DNA from: JABSOG01 sp041583135
GTDB taxonomy: Bacteria; Pseudomonadota; Gammaproteobacteria; Enterobacterales; Alteromonadaceae
DNA: 64,000 nucleotides
Assembly: GCA_041583135.1 (NCBI GenBank)
Contig: JBFHGJ010000001.1
Span: 88,132-152,131 of the forward strand
Reading direction: 5' to 3'
The position numbers and the translations under genes are program-made. Each line of letters begins with the position of its first letter. The stretch's first letter is position 1. A model generated the notes under the pieces. It was not told the origin of the DNA and made no database searches. It saw nothing but the letters and a program-made list of their open reading frames with translations. This document shows positions 7,160 to 15,355 of this stretch, one piece after another.

Positions 7160-9367
7160 ATGCAGCACCAGTTAAGAATTATGCCAGAGGCCATTCCAGA
7201 GGTCCCAAGAGATAATAAAGTTGATAAATTTCAGTCGTTTGACGACTCTGGCAGAGAAAAATTCGATACCGTATACCGTCAGCAGTTTGGCGCACAAGAC
7301 AATGAGCCCGGCACCGGGGCGATGGATAAAGCGGCAAAAATTGACGCCGCCCGTAGCCGCAATGAAGCCGGACATGAGGCAGACGAAAAAATTGACGGCA
7401 ACGCCGACGATGCCGAACAGCCGGTCAAAGTGTGTGGCAAGTCGCCTGAGGCCCCGGTAAAGGTTTGCGGTAAATCGCCAAGTACAACAGGCGCTGCCAT
7501 CGATGGTGAAAAGGCCGCTGAGGTTGCTGCTCAAACCGGCCAAAGCGATATTGCCGGGCGCGACAAAATTGACGGTAAGCTTGAACAGCTGCTGTTGTTG
7601 ATGGAGCAGTCCAATCAAGTATTAAACGGTGGTCAAGGTATTGCCAAAGGCGAACCCAATGGCGCCGATAGTGAGCAAATGCTGCGTCAAAACAAGCTCT
7701 CTGCTGCCATTGAAGCGGCACTGGATAAAGGCAAAGAGGGCAAGTTTAATCTTGCCGCTTTACTGGAATCTTATGGGGATGGCGATAATAAAAAGCTTAA
7801 CCTTGACTCTGACGAAGGCAAACTGGTGGCCAAAGAGCTCAAGCAGATGCTGTTGGCAGACGGTGCACAGGGCACGAAATCACTAAATCTTTCTGGTGCC
7901 GATAAAGCCGCACTGTTAAGTGAATTAAAGGCGCTCACCTCACAATCCGGTGGCGGTAAATTTGACTTGTCGCAATTTGAAACCCCAGGGATCAATGGTA
8001 CGCCAAATGCGCCAAGCAGTGATGAGCTAAGTGCCGAACCACTCAAACCGCAGATGGATCTGGCACAAATTCACAAATCGCTTGGTAATAGCGGTCAAAC
8101 CCCACCAATTCGTCCTTCAACCGACGTCAGTGATGAAACGGCTACGCAAACCAAAGGTGGCAGTGATGGGGTAAGTGCTGAGGTTAAAGCAAACCTTGCC
8201 GCACAAATGCAAAGCATGGGCAAAACCAAGCCTGAAGGGAGTGAGGCGGCGGCAAATGACAAAGCGGAGCCTAAGCTAACCGAGCAATTGGCGCAAACGC
8301 AGGCTAGCGAGGGTGACAAGTTTGATTTGGAACAATATCAAACGCCGGACATCAAACCAAAACTCGACGGTCAAGCGTCAGCGGATGACAATGTTCAGGC
8401 TCAAGTGACCAAACCGATGGAAAATACGGGCAAAAGCAGTCCTTTTGAGCACAACCTGACGGCGCAAAATACCACTGGGCAAAACGCGGCTCAATCAGGT
8501 GCCGAGCAGACCAAACCAATGGAAAAGGCCGATCCGTTGACGGCGGCGTTGCAGGGCAATGCCAGCCAGCGTGACAACAAGAATATTTTAGGCACCAGCG
8601 ATAAAGTCAAGTCTAATGGCGCGACAACCATTACTAAGGACATTCAAATCTCAGAGCAAGCCGGTGCTGCTGGCGACGCTGAAAAACGGATGCAGTCCGA
8701 TGAAAGTGAATTGATGGCCGAGACCAACCTTGGCGAACAAAAAGCGGTGGTAGATGAGAAAATGACACGCTTAAATCCCAAAGAGCTGGGACTTGGCGCT
8801 GCAATAGCCGATAAGCCGCAAGGCGCCGTTGGCGGCACGAGTCAGTTTGCTGAGAGCTTAAATGCCATTCATTCGGCCAATCAAAGTGCCGATAAGTTTG
8901 CAGCTAAGACCCCAGAACCACTTGCTCAGCCGCTTAATATCGTTAAACCCGATGTGGCCGCAGGCAGTATGAAAGAACGCTTGGTGGTGATGATGAGTAA
9001 AGGCATTCAAAGCGCCGATATTCGCCTAGACCCGGCGGAGCTGGGACAGATGCAGGTGAAAATGAGCATCGACAATGATGTTACTACGGTCAATTTTGTG
9101 GTGCAAAACCAACAGGCAAAAGAGCTTTTAGAGCAGGCTATGCCTAAACTGAAAGATATGTTGGCTGAACAAGGCATCAATTTAGGTGAGGGGACGGTAC
9201 ATCAAGACGATAAAGGTCAACAGCAATGGCAGGCCAGTCAAAATAATGACGGTCGCGGTCAGGGTGGCAGTCATGGCGAACACGCTGAGGCAGAAGTTGA
9301 CCCTGTAGTGGCACAACAGCTAAAAATTGCTGGTGGCGCTTTAGGCGGTATCGACTTTTTTGCCTGA
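7160..9367 (+). CDS. fliK: Flagellar hook-length control protein FliK
   Basis: FliK is exported as a molecular ruler. Its C-terminal domain acts on FlhB to switch export from hook to filament proteins. ATG 7160 has GGAG at 7148-7151. An upstream in-frame TTG at 7112 lacks a ribosome site and lies in the promoter, so I use 7160 (735 residues). Residues 1 to about 600 are low-complexity, Ala/Gln/Lys/Glu-rich ruler sequence. The hook-control domain at about 610-700 includes 'LDPAELGQMQVKMS'. Two internal repeats stand out: PVKVCGKSP at 88-96 and 99-107, and KFDLxQ(F/Y)xTP at 267 and 387. Cysteines are unusual in a FliK ruler region. Confidence 0.92.
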   Translation: MQHQLRIMPEAIPEVPRDNKVDKFQSFDDSGREKFDTVYRQQFGAQDNEPGTGAMDKAAKIDAARSRNEAGHEADEKIDGNADDAEQPVKVCGKSPEAPVKVCGKSPSTTGAAIDGEKAAEVAAQTGQSDIAGRDKIDGKLEQLLLLMEQSNQVLNGGQGIAKGEPNGADSEQMLRQNKLSAAIEAALDKGKEGKFNLAALLESYGDGDNKKLNLDSDEGKLVAKELKQMLLADGAQGTKSLNLSGADKAALLSELKALTSQSGGGKFDLSQFETPGINGTPNAPSSDELSAEPLKPQMDLAQIHKSLGNSGQTPPIRPSTDVSDETATQTKGGSDGVSAEVKANLAAQMQSMGKTKPEGSEAAANDKAEPKLTEQLAQTQASEGDKFDLEQYQTPDIKPKLDGQASADDNVQAQVTKPMENTGKSSPFEHNLTAQNTTGQNAAQSGAEQTKPMEKADPLTAALQGNASQRDNKNILGTSDKVKSNGATTITKDIQISEQAGAAGDAEKRMQSDESELMAETNLGEQKAVVDEKMTRLNPKELGLGAAIADKPQGAVGGTSQFAESLNAIHSANQSADKFAAKTPEPLAQPLNIVKPDVAAGSMKERLVVMMSKGIQSADIRLDPAELGQMQVKMSIDNDVTTVNFVVQNQQAKELLEQAMPKLKDMLAEQGINLGEGTVHQDDKGQQQWQASQNNDGRGQGGSHGEHAEAEVDPVVAQQLKIAGGALGGIDFFA

Positions 9368-9463
9368 AACGCGAAAAATCCTTAAATAACAATTGATATT
9401 GTGCTTAGCTGATAGCAATAATATAAACCAGACGTTAACCTTTAACTTAAGTGGGTAACAGTA

Positions 9464-10045
9464 ATGGCAGATGCGGGAAAAGGCAAAGCAAAAGATAAAG
9501 CACCGGGTAAAGGTGAAGAACTGGAAATGGAAGAAAGCAGTGGTGGCGGCAAAAATAAGATGATACTTATTGCCGCTGCGGTTGGTCTTTTGGTGGTCGG
9601 TGGTGCCGGTGCCTACTTCTTGTTTGGTTCTGGTGACGACAGCGCTCAGCAGGCGTCTTTAGATGATGATACCGCGCAAGCCAGACCCGTGGAAAAAGTT
9701 GAATCCGATAGGGGCGTCAGTCCCGGCACTGCGCTCTATGTCGCCATGCCAAGACCGTTTGTTTTCAATGTACCCGGTTCGGTTAGAGATCGACTAGTAC
9801 AGATCAAAGTACAATTGTTGGTGCGTGGCGATAGCGATGAAGAAGAAGCCAAACGCCACATCCCATTAATCGAAGGGGCCTTGCTTAAAACCTTCAGCTC
9901 AACCAATGCCGATGATTTAGCGACTACCGCCGGAAAAGAGGCGCTTAAGGCCAAGTCGTTGCAAGATGTTCAGGAAACGATGGTGGAAGTGACCGGTAAG
10001 AAAATTATCGAACGGGTCCTGTTTACCGGTTTCGTAATGCAATAA
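9464..10045 (+). CDS. fliL: Flagellar basal body-associated protein FliL
   Basis: FliL is a single-span inner-membrane protein that surrounds the stator and supports torque under load. The 193-residue protein has a charged N-terminal cytoplasmic stretch (Lys/Gly/Glu-rich). A membrane helix follows at about residues 33-56 ('MILIAAAVGLLVVGGAGAYF'), then an acidic linker and the SPFH-like periplasmic domain ('RPFVFNVPGSVRDRLVQIKV'). It begins 96 nt after fliK in a gap where I see no firm promoter. fliM follows after 22 nt. Confidence 0.95.
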   Translation: MADAGKGKAKDKAPGKGEELEMEESSGGGKNKMILIAAAVGLLVVGGAGAYFLFGSGDDSAQQASLDDDTAQARPVEKVESDRGVSPGTALYVAMPRPFVFNVPGSVRDRLVQIKVQLLVRGDSDEEEAKRHIPLIEGALLKTFSSTNADDLATTAGKEALKAKSLQDVQETMVEVTGKKIIERVLFTGFVMQ

Positions 10046-10067
10046 TGTTAGTTTAAGTGGTGTAAGC

Positions 10068-11192
10068 GTGAGTGATTTACTGTCCCAAGACGAAATTGAT
10101 GCCCTATTACATGGGGTCGATGACGTTGATGAGGATGACGATGATGAGGAAGGTGGCTTTGATGGTGGTGGCGGACTAGGGTCTGAAAGCCCGGTCAACA
10201 CCATCGACTATGATTTCTCGTCGCAAGATAGGATCGTCCGTGGTCGTATGCCGACCTTGGAGATCGTCAACGAGCGCTTTGCCCGTCACATGCGTATCAG
10301 TCTGTTCAACATGATGCGGCGCACCGCCGAGGTGTCCATCAATGGTGTGCAGATGATCAAATTCGGCGAATATGTGCATACCTTATTCGTCCCCACCAGT
10401 TTAAACATGGTGCGTTTCAGACCGCTTAAAGGCACAGGGCTTTTGACCATGGAAGCGCGTTTGGTGTTTATCTTGGTGGATAACTTTTTCGGTGGCGACG
10501 GCCGCTACCACGCCAAAATCGAAGGTCGTGAGTTTACCCCGACCGAGCGACGTATCATTCAAATGTTGCTTAAGCTGATCTTTGAAGATTACAAAGAGGC
10601 TTGGGCACCGGTAATGGACGTATCGTTTGAATACCTCGACTCCGAGGTCAACCCGGCGATGGCCAACATCGTCAGTCCCACCGAGGTGGTGGTGATCAGC
10701 TCGTTTCATATTGAACTCGATGGCGGTGGCGGCGACTTCCATGTAGTCTTACCCTATTCGATGCTCGAACCTATCCGTGAACTGCTTGATGCCGGTGTAC
10801 AGTCCGATAAGGAAGATACCGACATGCGCTGGTCTAAGGCGCTGCGCGATGAGATCATGGATGTCAAAGTGGATTTGTCCACCAAGTTTATCGAAACCGA
10901 ATTGCCGCTGTCCAAAGTGATGGAGTTGCAGGCCGGCGATATCATTCATGTCGATATGCCTGAGCATGTGGTGCTGCTGGTTGAAGATTTGCCGACATAC
11001 CGCGCCAAACTTGGGCGCTCGCGGGATAATATTGCGGTTAAGATCACCGAGAAAATTAAGCGTCCTGAATCTGTTAAATCCGAACTGCATGTCTTTACCA
11101 AAGGTGGTCGTCGTATTGACGATGACAGAGACATCGCGGTCTTGGAAGAAGATTTGGTATTAAATGACAATTCAGATGGGGAATGGCAATGA
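10068..11192 (+). CDS. fliM: Flagellar motor switch protein FliM
   Basis: FliM is the C-ring protein that binds phosphorylated CheY and couples this to FliG. The N-terminal CheY-binding peptide is visible as LSQDEIDALLHG at residues 4-15. It is followed by an acidic and glycine-rich linker, then the CheC-like middle domain and the C-terminal SpoA domain. The start is GTG. The length of 374 residues is slightly above the usual value because of the acidic linker. The 3' end overlaps fliN as ATGA. Confidence 0.98.
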   Translation: MSDLLSQDEIDALLHGVDDVDEDDDDEEGGFDGGGGLGSESPVNTIDYDFSSQDRIVRGRMPTLEIVNERFARHMRISLFNMMRRTAEVSINGVQMIKFGEYVHTLFVPTSLNMVRFRPLKGTGLLTMEARLVFILVDNFFGGDGRYHAKIEGREFTPTERRIIQMLLKLIFEDYKEAWAPVMDVSFEYLDSEVNPAMANIVSPTEVVVISSFHIELDGGGGDFHVVLPYSMLEPIRELLDAGVQSDKEDTDMRWSKALRDEIMDVKVDLSTKFIETELPLSKVMELQAGDIIHVDMPEHVVLLVEDLPTYRAKLGRSRDNIAVKITEKIKRPESVKSELHVFTKGGRRIDDDRDIAVLEEDLVLNDNSDGEWQ

Positions 11193-11593
11193 GTGATGAT
11201 CAAGATACAATGGACGAATGGGCAGCGGCCATGGCCGAGTCCGGCGACCTAGGTGAAGAAGATGAAGTCGAGGTTGAAACCGCAGAGCTTGAAGTGCTCA
11301 ATGAAGACAAAGCGCCCATCAGCAACGAAGAAAAGCGTAAGCTTGATACCATATTAGATATTCCGGTGACCATTTCGATGGAAGTGGGCCGCTCTCAAAT
11401 CAGTATTCGTAACCTGTTGCAGCTCAATCAAGGCTCGGTGGTTGAGTTGGACCGGGTAGCTGGTGAGCCTTTGGATGTCATGATCAACGGCACTCTTATC
11501 GCCCATGGTGAGGTGGTTGTGGTCAATGATAAGTTTGGTATTCGTCTGACCGATGTGATCAGTCAAACCGAACGTATTAAAAAATTGCGTTAA
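11189..11593 (+). CDS. fliN: Flagellar motor switch protein FliN
   Basis: FliN forms the base of the C-ring with FliM and helps dock FliH-FliI. I choose ATG 11189, which overlaps the fliM stop as ATGA and has GGGGA 6 nt upstream. ATG 11183 in the same frame would leave no room for a ribosome site. The 134-residue product has an acidic N-terminus ending in 'DEWAAAMAESGDL', then the SpoA domain ('DIPVTISMEVGRSQISIRNLL') and the C-terminal 'VNDKFGIRLTDVIS'. Confidence 0.97.
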   Translation: MSDDQDTMDEWAAAMAESGDLGEEDEVEVETAELEVLNEDKAPISNEEKRKLDTILDIPVTISMEVGRSQISIRNLLQLNQGSVVELDRVAGEPLDVMINGTLIAHGEVVVVNDKFGIRLTDVISQTERIKKLR

Positions 11594-11607
11594 TCCGAGG
11601 GACTTGC

Positions 11608-12099
11608 GTGTTGGGAAATCTTGCACCCTGGTGTCGTACCATCTGTTGGCGCCTATCGCTAGTGGCAATGATGCTGCTCTCACCGTCGCTTTGGGCCGCC
11701 AGTGACACTGCTAAGGCGGCTGAGGCAGCAAAAGAGACTGGGACTACGGTCGGCGGTGTCGCTGGTAAAGGAGAATTGTCGGTGTTGCCGGTGATCTCCT
11801 CGCTATTTGTGGTTATTGTGGTGATCCTGTTGCTGGCCTTGGCGGTCAAAAGGTTTAACTTGGGCTTTCCCGGCAGCAGGGCAATTAAAGTGGTTACCGC
11901 TTTGTCTTTGGGTGCCAAAGAGCGCTTGGTGGTGGTAGAGATCAACGGTAAGCAACATGTGCTGGGGGTGACGTCAAATCAGATCAACCACTTGCTGAGC
12001 TTGGATGAACCACTTGAAAGCCAAGAGCACAGCCCACCTAGCGGTCAACAACCGCTGACCTTTCAAAAGATCCTCGAAAACCTGGGAAATAAAAAATGA
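11608..12099 (+). CDS. fliO: Flagellar export apparatus protein FliO
   Basis: FliO is a small inner-membrane protein needed for assembly and stability of the FliP ring of the export gate. The 163-residue product starts with GTG after GAGGG. It has a signal-like hydrophobic N-terminus, a low-complexity Ala/Gly linker and a membrane helix at about residues 63-83 ('SSLFVVIVVILLLALAV'). A small cytoplasmic domain follows, with 'LGAKERLVVVEINGKQHVLGV', the recognisable FliO core. It overlaps fliP by 4 nt. Confidence 0.95.
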   Translation: MLGNLAPWCRTICWRLSLVAMMLLSPSLWAASDTAKAAEAAKETGTTVGGVAGKGELSVLPVISSLFVVIVVILLLALAVKRFNLGFPGSRAIKVVTALSLGAKERLVVVEINGKQHVLGVTSNQINHLLSLDEPLESQEHSPPSGQQPLTFQKILENLGNKK

Positions 12100-12839
12100 T
12101 TAAATGGATAGTGGGCGCCTTGCTGCTTCTGTTTGTTCCAGACACTTTCGCCAATTTCGGCGTGCCAGCGGTCACTTTTACCGAAGGCGCCAATGGCCAG
12201 CAAGAGTACACTGTGACCTTGCAGGTTTTGGCTATCATGACGGCGCTGAGTTTTATCCCGGCAATGTTGATCATGATGACCTCTTTTACCCGCATCATTA
12301 TCGTTTTGGCGATAATTCGACAGGCCATCGGTTTACAGCAGTCTCCGTCCAATCAAGTGCTTATCGGCATGTCTTTGTTTATGACCTTTTTTATTATGTC
12401 GCCGGTATTTAAGCAGATCAACGACCAAGCACTACAGCCTTATCTCAATGAAGAAATAAAGTCATTCGAGGCGTTAGAGGCCGCCAAAGTGCCCATAAAG
12501 GCTTTTATGCTGTCGCAAACTCGGGTCAAAGACTTGGCTACTTTTGCCGATATTGCCGGGCTTGAGCCGTTGAATTCGCCACAAGATGCGCCGCTGACCG
12601 TGGTCATTCCTTCATTTATCACCAGTGAACTTAAAACCGCATTTCAAATCGGCTTTATGTTTTTTATTCCGTTTCTGATCATCGACTTGGTGGTCGCCAG
12701 TATTCTCATGGCCATGGGTATGATGATGCTCTCGCCAATGATAGTGTCCTTGCCCTTTAAGCTGATGCTGTTTGTATTGGTAGATGGCTGGGTGCTGGTG
12801 ATGGGGTCTTTGGCGACCAGTTTCGGGCTTGGGACATAG
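12096..12839 (+). CDS. fliP: Flagellar export gate protein FliP
   Basis: FliP forms the core of the export gate with FliQ and FliR. The 247-residue precursor has the cleavable signal peptide typical of FliP (about residues 1-19, ending near 'DTFANF'), followed by four membrane segments. The conserved stretch 'LTSFTRIIIVLAIIRQAIGLQQ' appears here as a close variant, with 'PSNQVLIGMSLFMTFFIM' after it. The C-terminal half shows 'FLIIDLVVASILMAMGMMM'. It is coupled to fliO by ATGA and precedes fliQ by 9 nt. Confidence 0.98.
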   Translation: MIKWIVGALLLLFVPDTFANFGVPAVTFTEGANGQQEYTVTLQVLAIMTALSFIPAMLIMMTSFTRIIIVLAIIRQAIGLQQSPSNQVLIGMSLFMTFFIMSPVFKQINDQALQPYLNEEIKSFEALEAAKVPIKAFMLSQTRVKDLATFADIAGLEPLNSPQDAPLTVVIPSFITSELKTAFQIGFMFFIPFLIIDLVVASILMAMGMMMLSPMIVSLPFKLMLFVLVDGWVLVMGSLATSFGLGT

Positions 12840-12848
12840 AGGTGAACG

Positions 12849-13118
12849 ATGACACCTGAGGTTTTTGTCGATGTTTTAAGTGACGCGCTGTTTTTGGTGA
12901 TCATGCTGGTGGCGGTGGTGATCATGCCAAGCCTCATTGTCGGCTTGATAGTGGCGATATTTCAAGCGGCAACCTCAATCAATGAACAAACCTTGAGCTT
13001 TTTACCGCGTTTGGTGGTGACCTTGCTGGCGTTGATATACGGCGGCCATTGGCTGACGGCGACGCTGATGGATTACACCATTGAGTTGGTGAGCCGGATC
13101 CCAAGTACGCTGGGCTAA
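12849..13118 (+). CDS. fliQ: Flagellar export gate protein FliQ
   Basis: FliQ is the smallest export-gate subunit and wraps around the FliP-FliR helix. The 89-residue product has two hydrophobic segments separated by the conserved loop 'AATSINEQTLSFLPRL', which holds the family's Gln-Glu-Thr/Leu-Phe-Pro-Lys/Arg pattern. The ribosome site GAGGTGAACG precedes ATG 12849. The stop is directly followed by the fliR start. Confidence 0.97.
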   Translation: MTPEVFVDVLSDALFLVIMLVAVVIMPSLIVGLIVAIFQAATSINEQTLSFLPRLVVTLLALIYGGHWLTATLMDYTIELVSRIPSTLG

Positions 13119-13898
13119 GTGATGCTGAATTATCCGTTAGATATTGTGATCCAATGGCTGGCGGATTTTCTGCTGCCTTTGGTGCGTATCTCGGCGATGC
13201 TTGGGGTGATGGCAGGCCTTGGGGCGAGAACGGTCCCCCTTAGAATAAAGTCAGCTTTGGCATTGGCTTTGACGGTGATGGTGGTGCCGGTGTTGCCGCC
13301 TTCGCCTTTTACCGAACTGTTTTCCTTTACCATGATCACTGTGGTGATCCAGCAAATGATCATTGGCATTATCATCGGTTTCGTGTCGGTGATGATGCTC
13401 AATACCTTTGTGGTCGCCGGTCAAATTGTGGCAATGCAAACCGGTCTTGGTTTTGCTTCGATGGTCGATCCGGTCAACGGCCTTAATGTACCGGCGGTGG
13501 GCCAGTTTTATTTGATCTTGGCGACCTTGTTGTTCTGGGCTGTCGATGGTCATTTGGTGCTCATTAAGATGGTGGTGTTTTCTTTTCAAACCTTACCGAT
13601 AGGCTCCGGCTGGCTCGATGTGCCCCATTATCGTGAGTTGGCCGAGTGGGGGAGTTGGATGTTTGCCACCGCCTTGGTGCTTTCATTGCCACCTCTGACT
13701 GCGATGTTGTTGATTAACTTTACTTTTGGCGTTTTGACCCGAGCGGCACCTCAGCTCAATGTATTTACCATCGGTTTTCCTATTACCATGACATCAGGTT
13801 TGTTGATCATGTATTTGACCTTGGAGAACTTTTCACTGCATTTTGACACCCAATGGCAACAGGCGTTGTTGTTGGCCTGTAAGATTGTCGGTTGTTAG
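13119..13898 (+). CDS. fliR: Flagellar export gate protein FliR
   Basis: FliR completes the helical FliPQR export gate. The product has 259 residues with six or so membrane segments. It contains 'RISAMLGVMAGLGARTVP' near the N-terminus, the loop 'GQIVAMQTGLGFASMVDP' and 'LTRAAPQLNVFTIGFPI' near the C-terminus, all hallmarks of the family. GTG 13119 follows the fliQ stop without a gap, and ATG 13122 is the next codon and equally possible. flhB starts 9 nt after the stop. Confidence 0.97.
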   Translation: MMLNYPLDIVIQWLADFLLPLVRISAMLGVMAGLGARTVPLRIKSALALALTVMVVPVLPPSPFTELFSFTMITVVIQQMIIGIIIGFVSVMMLNTFVVAGQIVAMQTGLGFASMVDPVNGLNVPAVGQFYLILATLLFWAVDGHLVLIKMVVFSFQTLPIGSGWLDVPHYRELAEWGSWMFATALVLSLPPLTAMLLINFTFGVLTRAAPQLNVFTIGFPITMTSGLLIMYLTLENFSLHFDTQWQQALLLACKIVGC

Positions 13899-13907
13899 GG
13901 GAAAACT

Positions 13908-15035
13908 ATGGCAGGTGATGACCAAGAACGCACAGAAGAACCCACACCCAAGAAGCTGGCCGACGCCAAAAAGAAAGGCCAGCTGCCTCGTTCTAAAGAT
14001 TTAGGCACCGCTTTTGTGTTGGTGTTTAGCGCTGTGGCGATATTGGTGCAAGGCAAGGCCATGGGACTTGCGCTTGCGGAGGTGATGACAAGAACCTTGT
14101 CGCTCAATCGTGATGAAAGCTATGACACCACGAAGATGTTTGCCATCTGGGCGGAGGTGGGGCCGCAATTGGTGGCGCCATTGGCCACCATTTTCTTTAT
14201 TATTTTGATGGCAGCCTTTGTCGGCAACAGTTTGCTTGGCGGATTTAACTTTTCATCCGAAGCGATGATGCCCAAAGCCAGTAAGCTCAATCCGGGCAAA
14301 GGTTTGGTGAGAATGTTTGGTCCGAAGGCCGCAGTTGAACTCGCTAAGTCGTTGCTTAAGTTTTTTACCGTCGCCGGCGTTGCCTACTTTATCTTAACAG
14401 CGTTCTTCATGGATATTTTGCACCTCGGTATTGAGCAGCTGCCGATGAATATCTATTCGGCGCTTGAAATGCTGGCTTGGGTGTTTTTTGCCATCAGTTG
14501 TAGTACCTGCATCATTGCTTTGGTCGATGCGCCATATCAAATGCATACCCATACCAAGCAGCTGAGGATGACCAAGCAGGAGATCAAAGACGAATACAAA
14601 GATACCGAAGGTAGCCCGGAGATCAAAGCGCGCATACGCCGTACGCAGCGAGAGATGTCGCAGCGTCGCATGATGTCCGATGTGCCTACCGCCGATGTCA
14701 TCGTCACTAACCCGACACACTATTCGGTGGCTATTAAATATGACCAAGATAGCCTGTCTGCGCCAATGGTGGTTGCGGCGGGTATCGATCAATTGGCGAT
14801 GCATATCCGTACTATTGCCAAAGAAAACGACGTGCCTATCATTCAATCGCCGATGTTGGCGCGCTCGTTGTATTACAACACCGAGGTTGGTGATGAGGTG
14901 CCGGAACAGCTGTTTGTTGCCGTCGCCCAAGTTTTGGCATATGTCTACCAACTCGACCAGTTCAAAAGGCGCAAAGGTTCAAGGCCCAAGCCTTTGGCCA
15001 AAGAGCTGCCTATTCCACCTGATTTTAGGCGTTAA
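13908..15035 (+). CDS. flhB: Flagellar export switch protein FlhB
   Basis: FlhB is the export-gate protein whose autocleaved cytoplasmic domain sets substrate specificity. The 375-residue protein begins with the conserved 'ERTEEPTPKKLADAKKKGQ'. It has four membrane helices and carries the autocleavage site Asn268-Pro269-Thr-His in 'VTNPTHYSVAIKYD'. The Lys/Arg/Pro-rich tail is typical. It ends the fliK-flhB run. A palindromic element, not flhA, follows within 20 nt. Compare the stand-alone FlhB C-terminal domain at 28149-28457. Confidence 0.98.
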   Translation: MAGDDQERTEEPTPKKLADAKKKGQLPRSKDLGTAFVLVFSAVAILVQGKAMGLALAEVMTRTLSLNRDESYDTTKMFAIWAEVGPQLVAPLATIFFIILMAAFVGNSLLGGFNFSSEAMMPKASKLNPGKGLVRMFGPKAAVELAKSLLKFFTVAGVAYFILTAFFMDILHLGIEQLPMNIYSALEMLAWVFFAISCSTCIIALVDAPYQMHTHTKQLRMTKQEIKDEYKDTEGSPEIKARIRRTQREMSQRRMMSDVPTADVIVTNPTHYSVAIKYDQDSLSAPMVVAAGIDQLAMHIRTIAKENDVPIIQSPMLARSLYYNTEVGDEVPEQLFVAVAQVLAYVYQLDQFKRRKGSRPKPLAKELPIPPDFRR

Positions 15036-15050
15036 ATCGGTGCCCTTGAA

Positions 15051-15268
15051 CCGCATTAATTGCCTTTTGGTGGTCGATGAAGGTTCGGTGGCGTTGGACG
15101 TCCATGTTGATCATCCGCCATCCATAGCGGCGGTGCGCATAGCACACCCTACAAAATGATGAATGCAACGGGGTGCGCTGAGCGCACCGCCATCATGGAT
15201 GATGGAGGTGCAACATATACGTTCGGTTCCACCGAAACCATCCCCATCATAAAAGGCAATTAATGCGG
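15051..15268. mobile_element. MITE-like 218-bp imperfect palindrome between flhB and flhA
   Basis: The outer 18 bp at 15051-15068 (CCGCATTAATTGCCTTTT) are perfectly repeated in inverted orientation at 15251-15268. Pairing continues with some mismatches to about 15092 and 15229. An inner imperfect pair (15112-15150 and 15170-15206) contains GGTGCGC/GCGCACC-type palindromes of the kind dispersed widely in bacterial genomes. The centre is about 15160. There is no coding capacity and I see no clear target-site duplication. The structure suits a non-autonomous mobile repeat. A large terminator-like RNA structure is the alternative. Confidence 0.65.
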
Positions 15269-15290
15269 GTCGTGTGCATCAAATCAATTG

Positions 15291-15305
15291 TGGCTCAATC
15301 CTTGC
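15291..15305 (+). promoter_or_regulatory. Sigma-54 promoter for flhA
   Basis: TGGCTCAATCCTTGC matches the -24/-12 consensus TGGCAC-N5-TTGC at nine of ten defined positions, with exact spacing. Transcription would start near 15317, giving a leader of about 40 nt before the GTG of flhA with its GAGGA ribosome site at 15344-15348. The flhA-flhF-flhG-fliA genes are sigma-54/FlrC-type targets in polar flagellates. Confidence 0.8.
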
Positions 15306-15355
15306 TAAACCATCAATAGTGTCAAAAATCCGTTGGGCGTAGTGAGGATTAACAG

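Noticed and set aside
13130..13589. Long minus-strand open frames within fliR, fliM, flhB and cheA
   Set aside because: They are antisense shadows of strongly conserved genes with Ile/Met/His-rich nonsense-like composition and no start signals.
15036..15159. Coding sequence in the flhB-flhA gap, including an open frame running out of flhB
   Set aside because: The open frames here follow the palindromic repeat and have no ribosome site or recognisable protein content.
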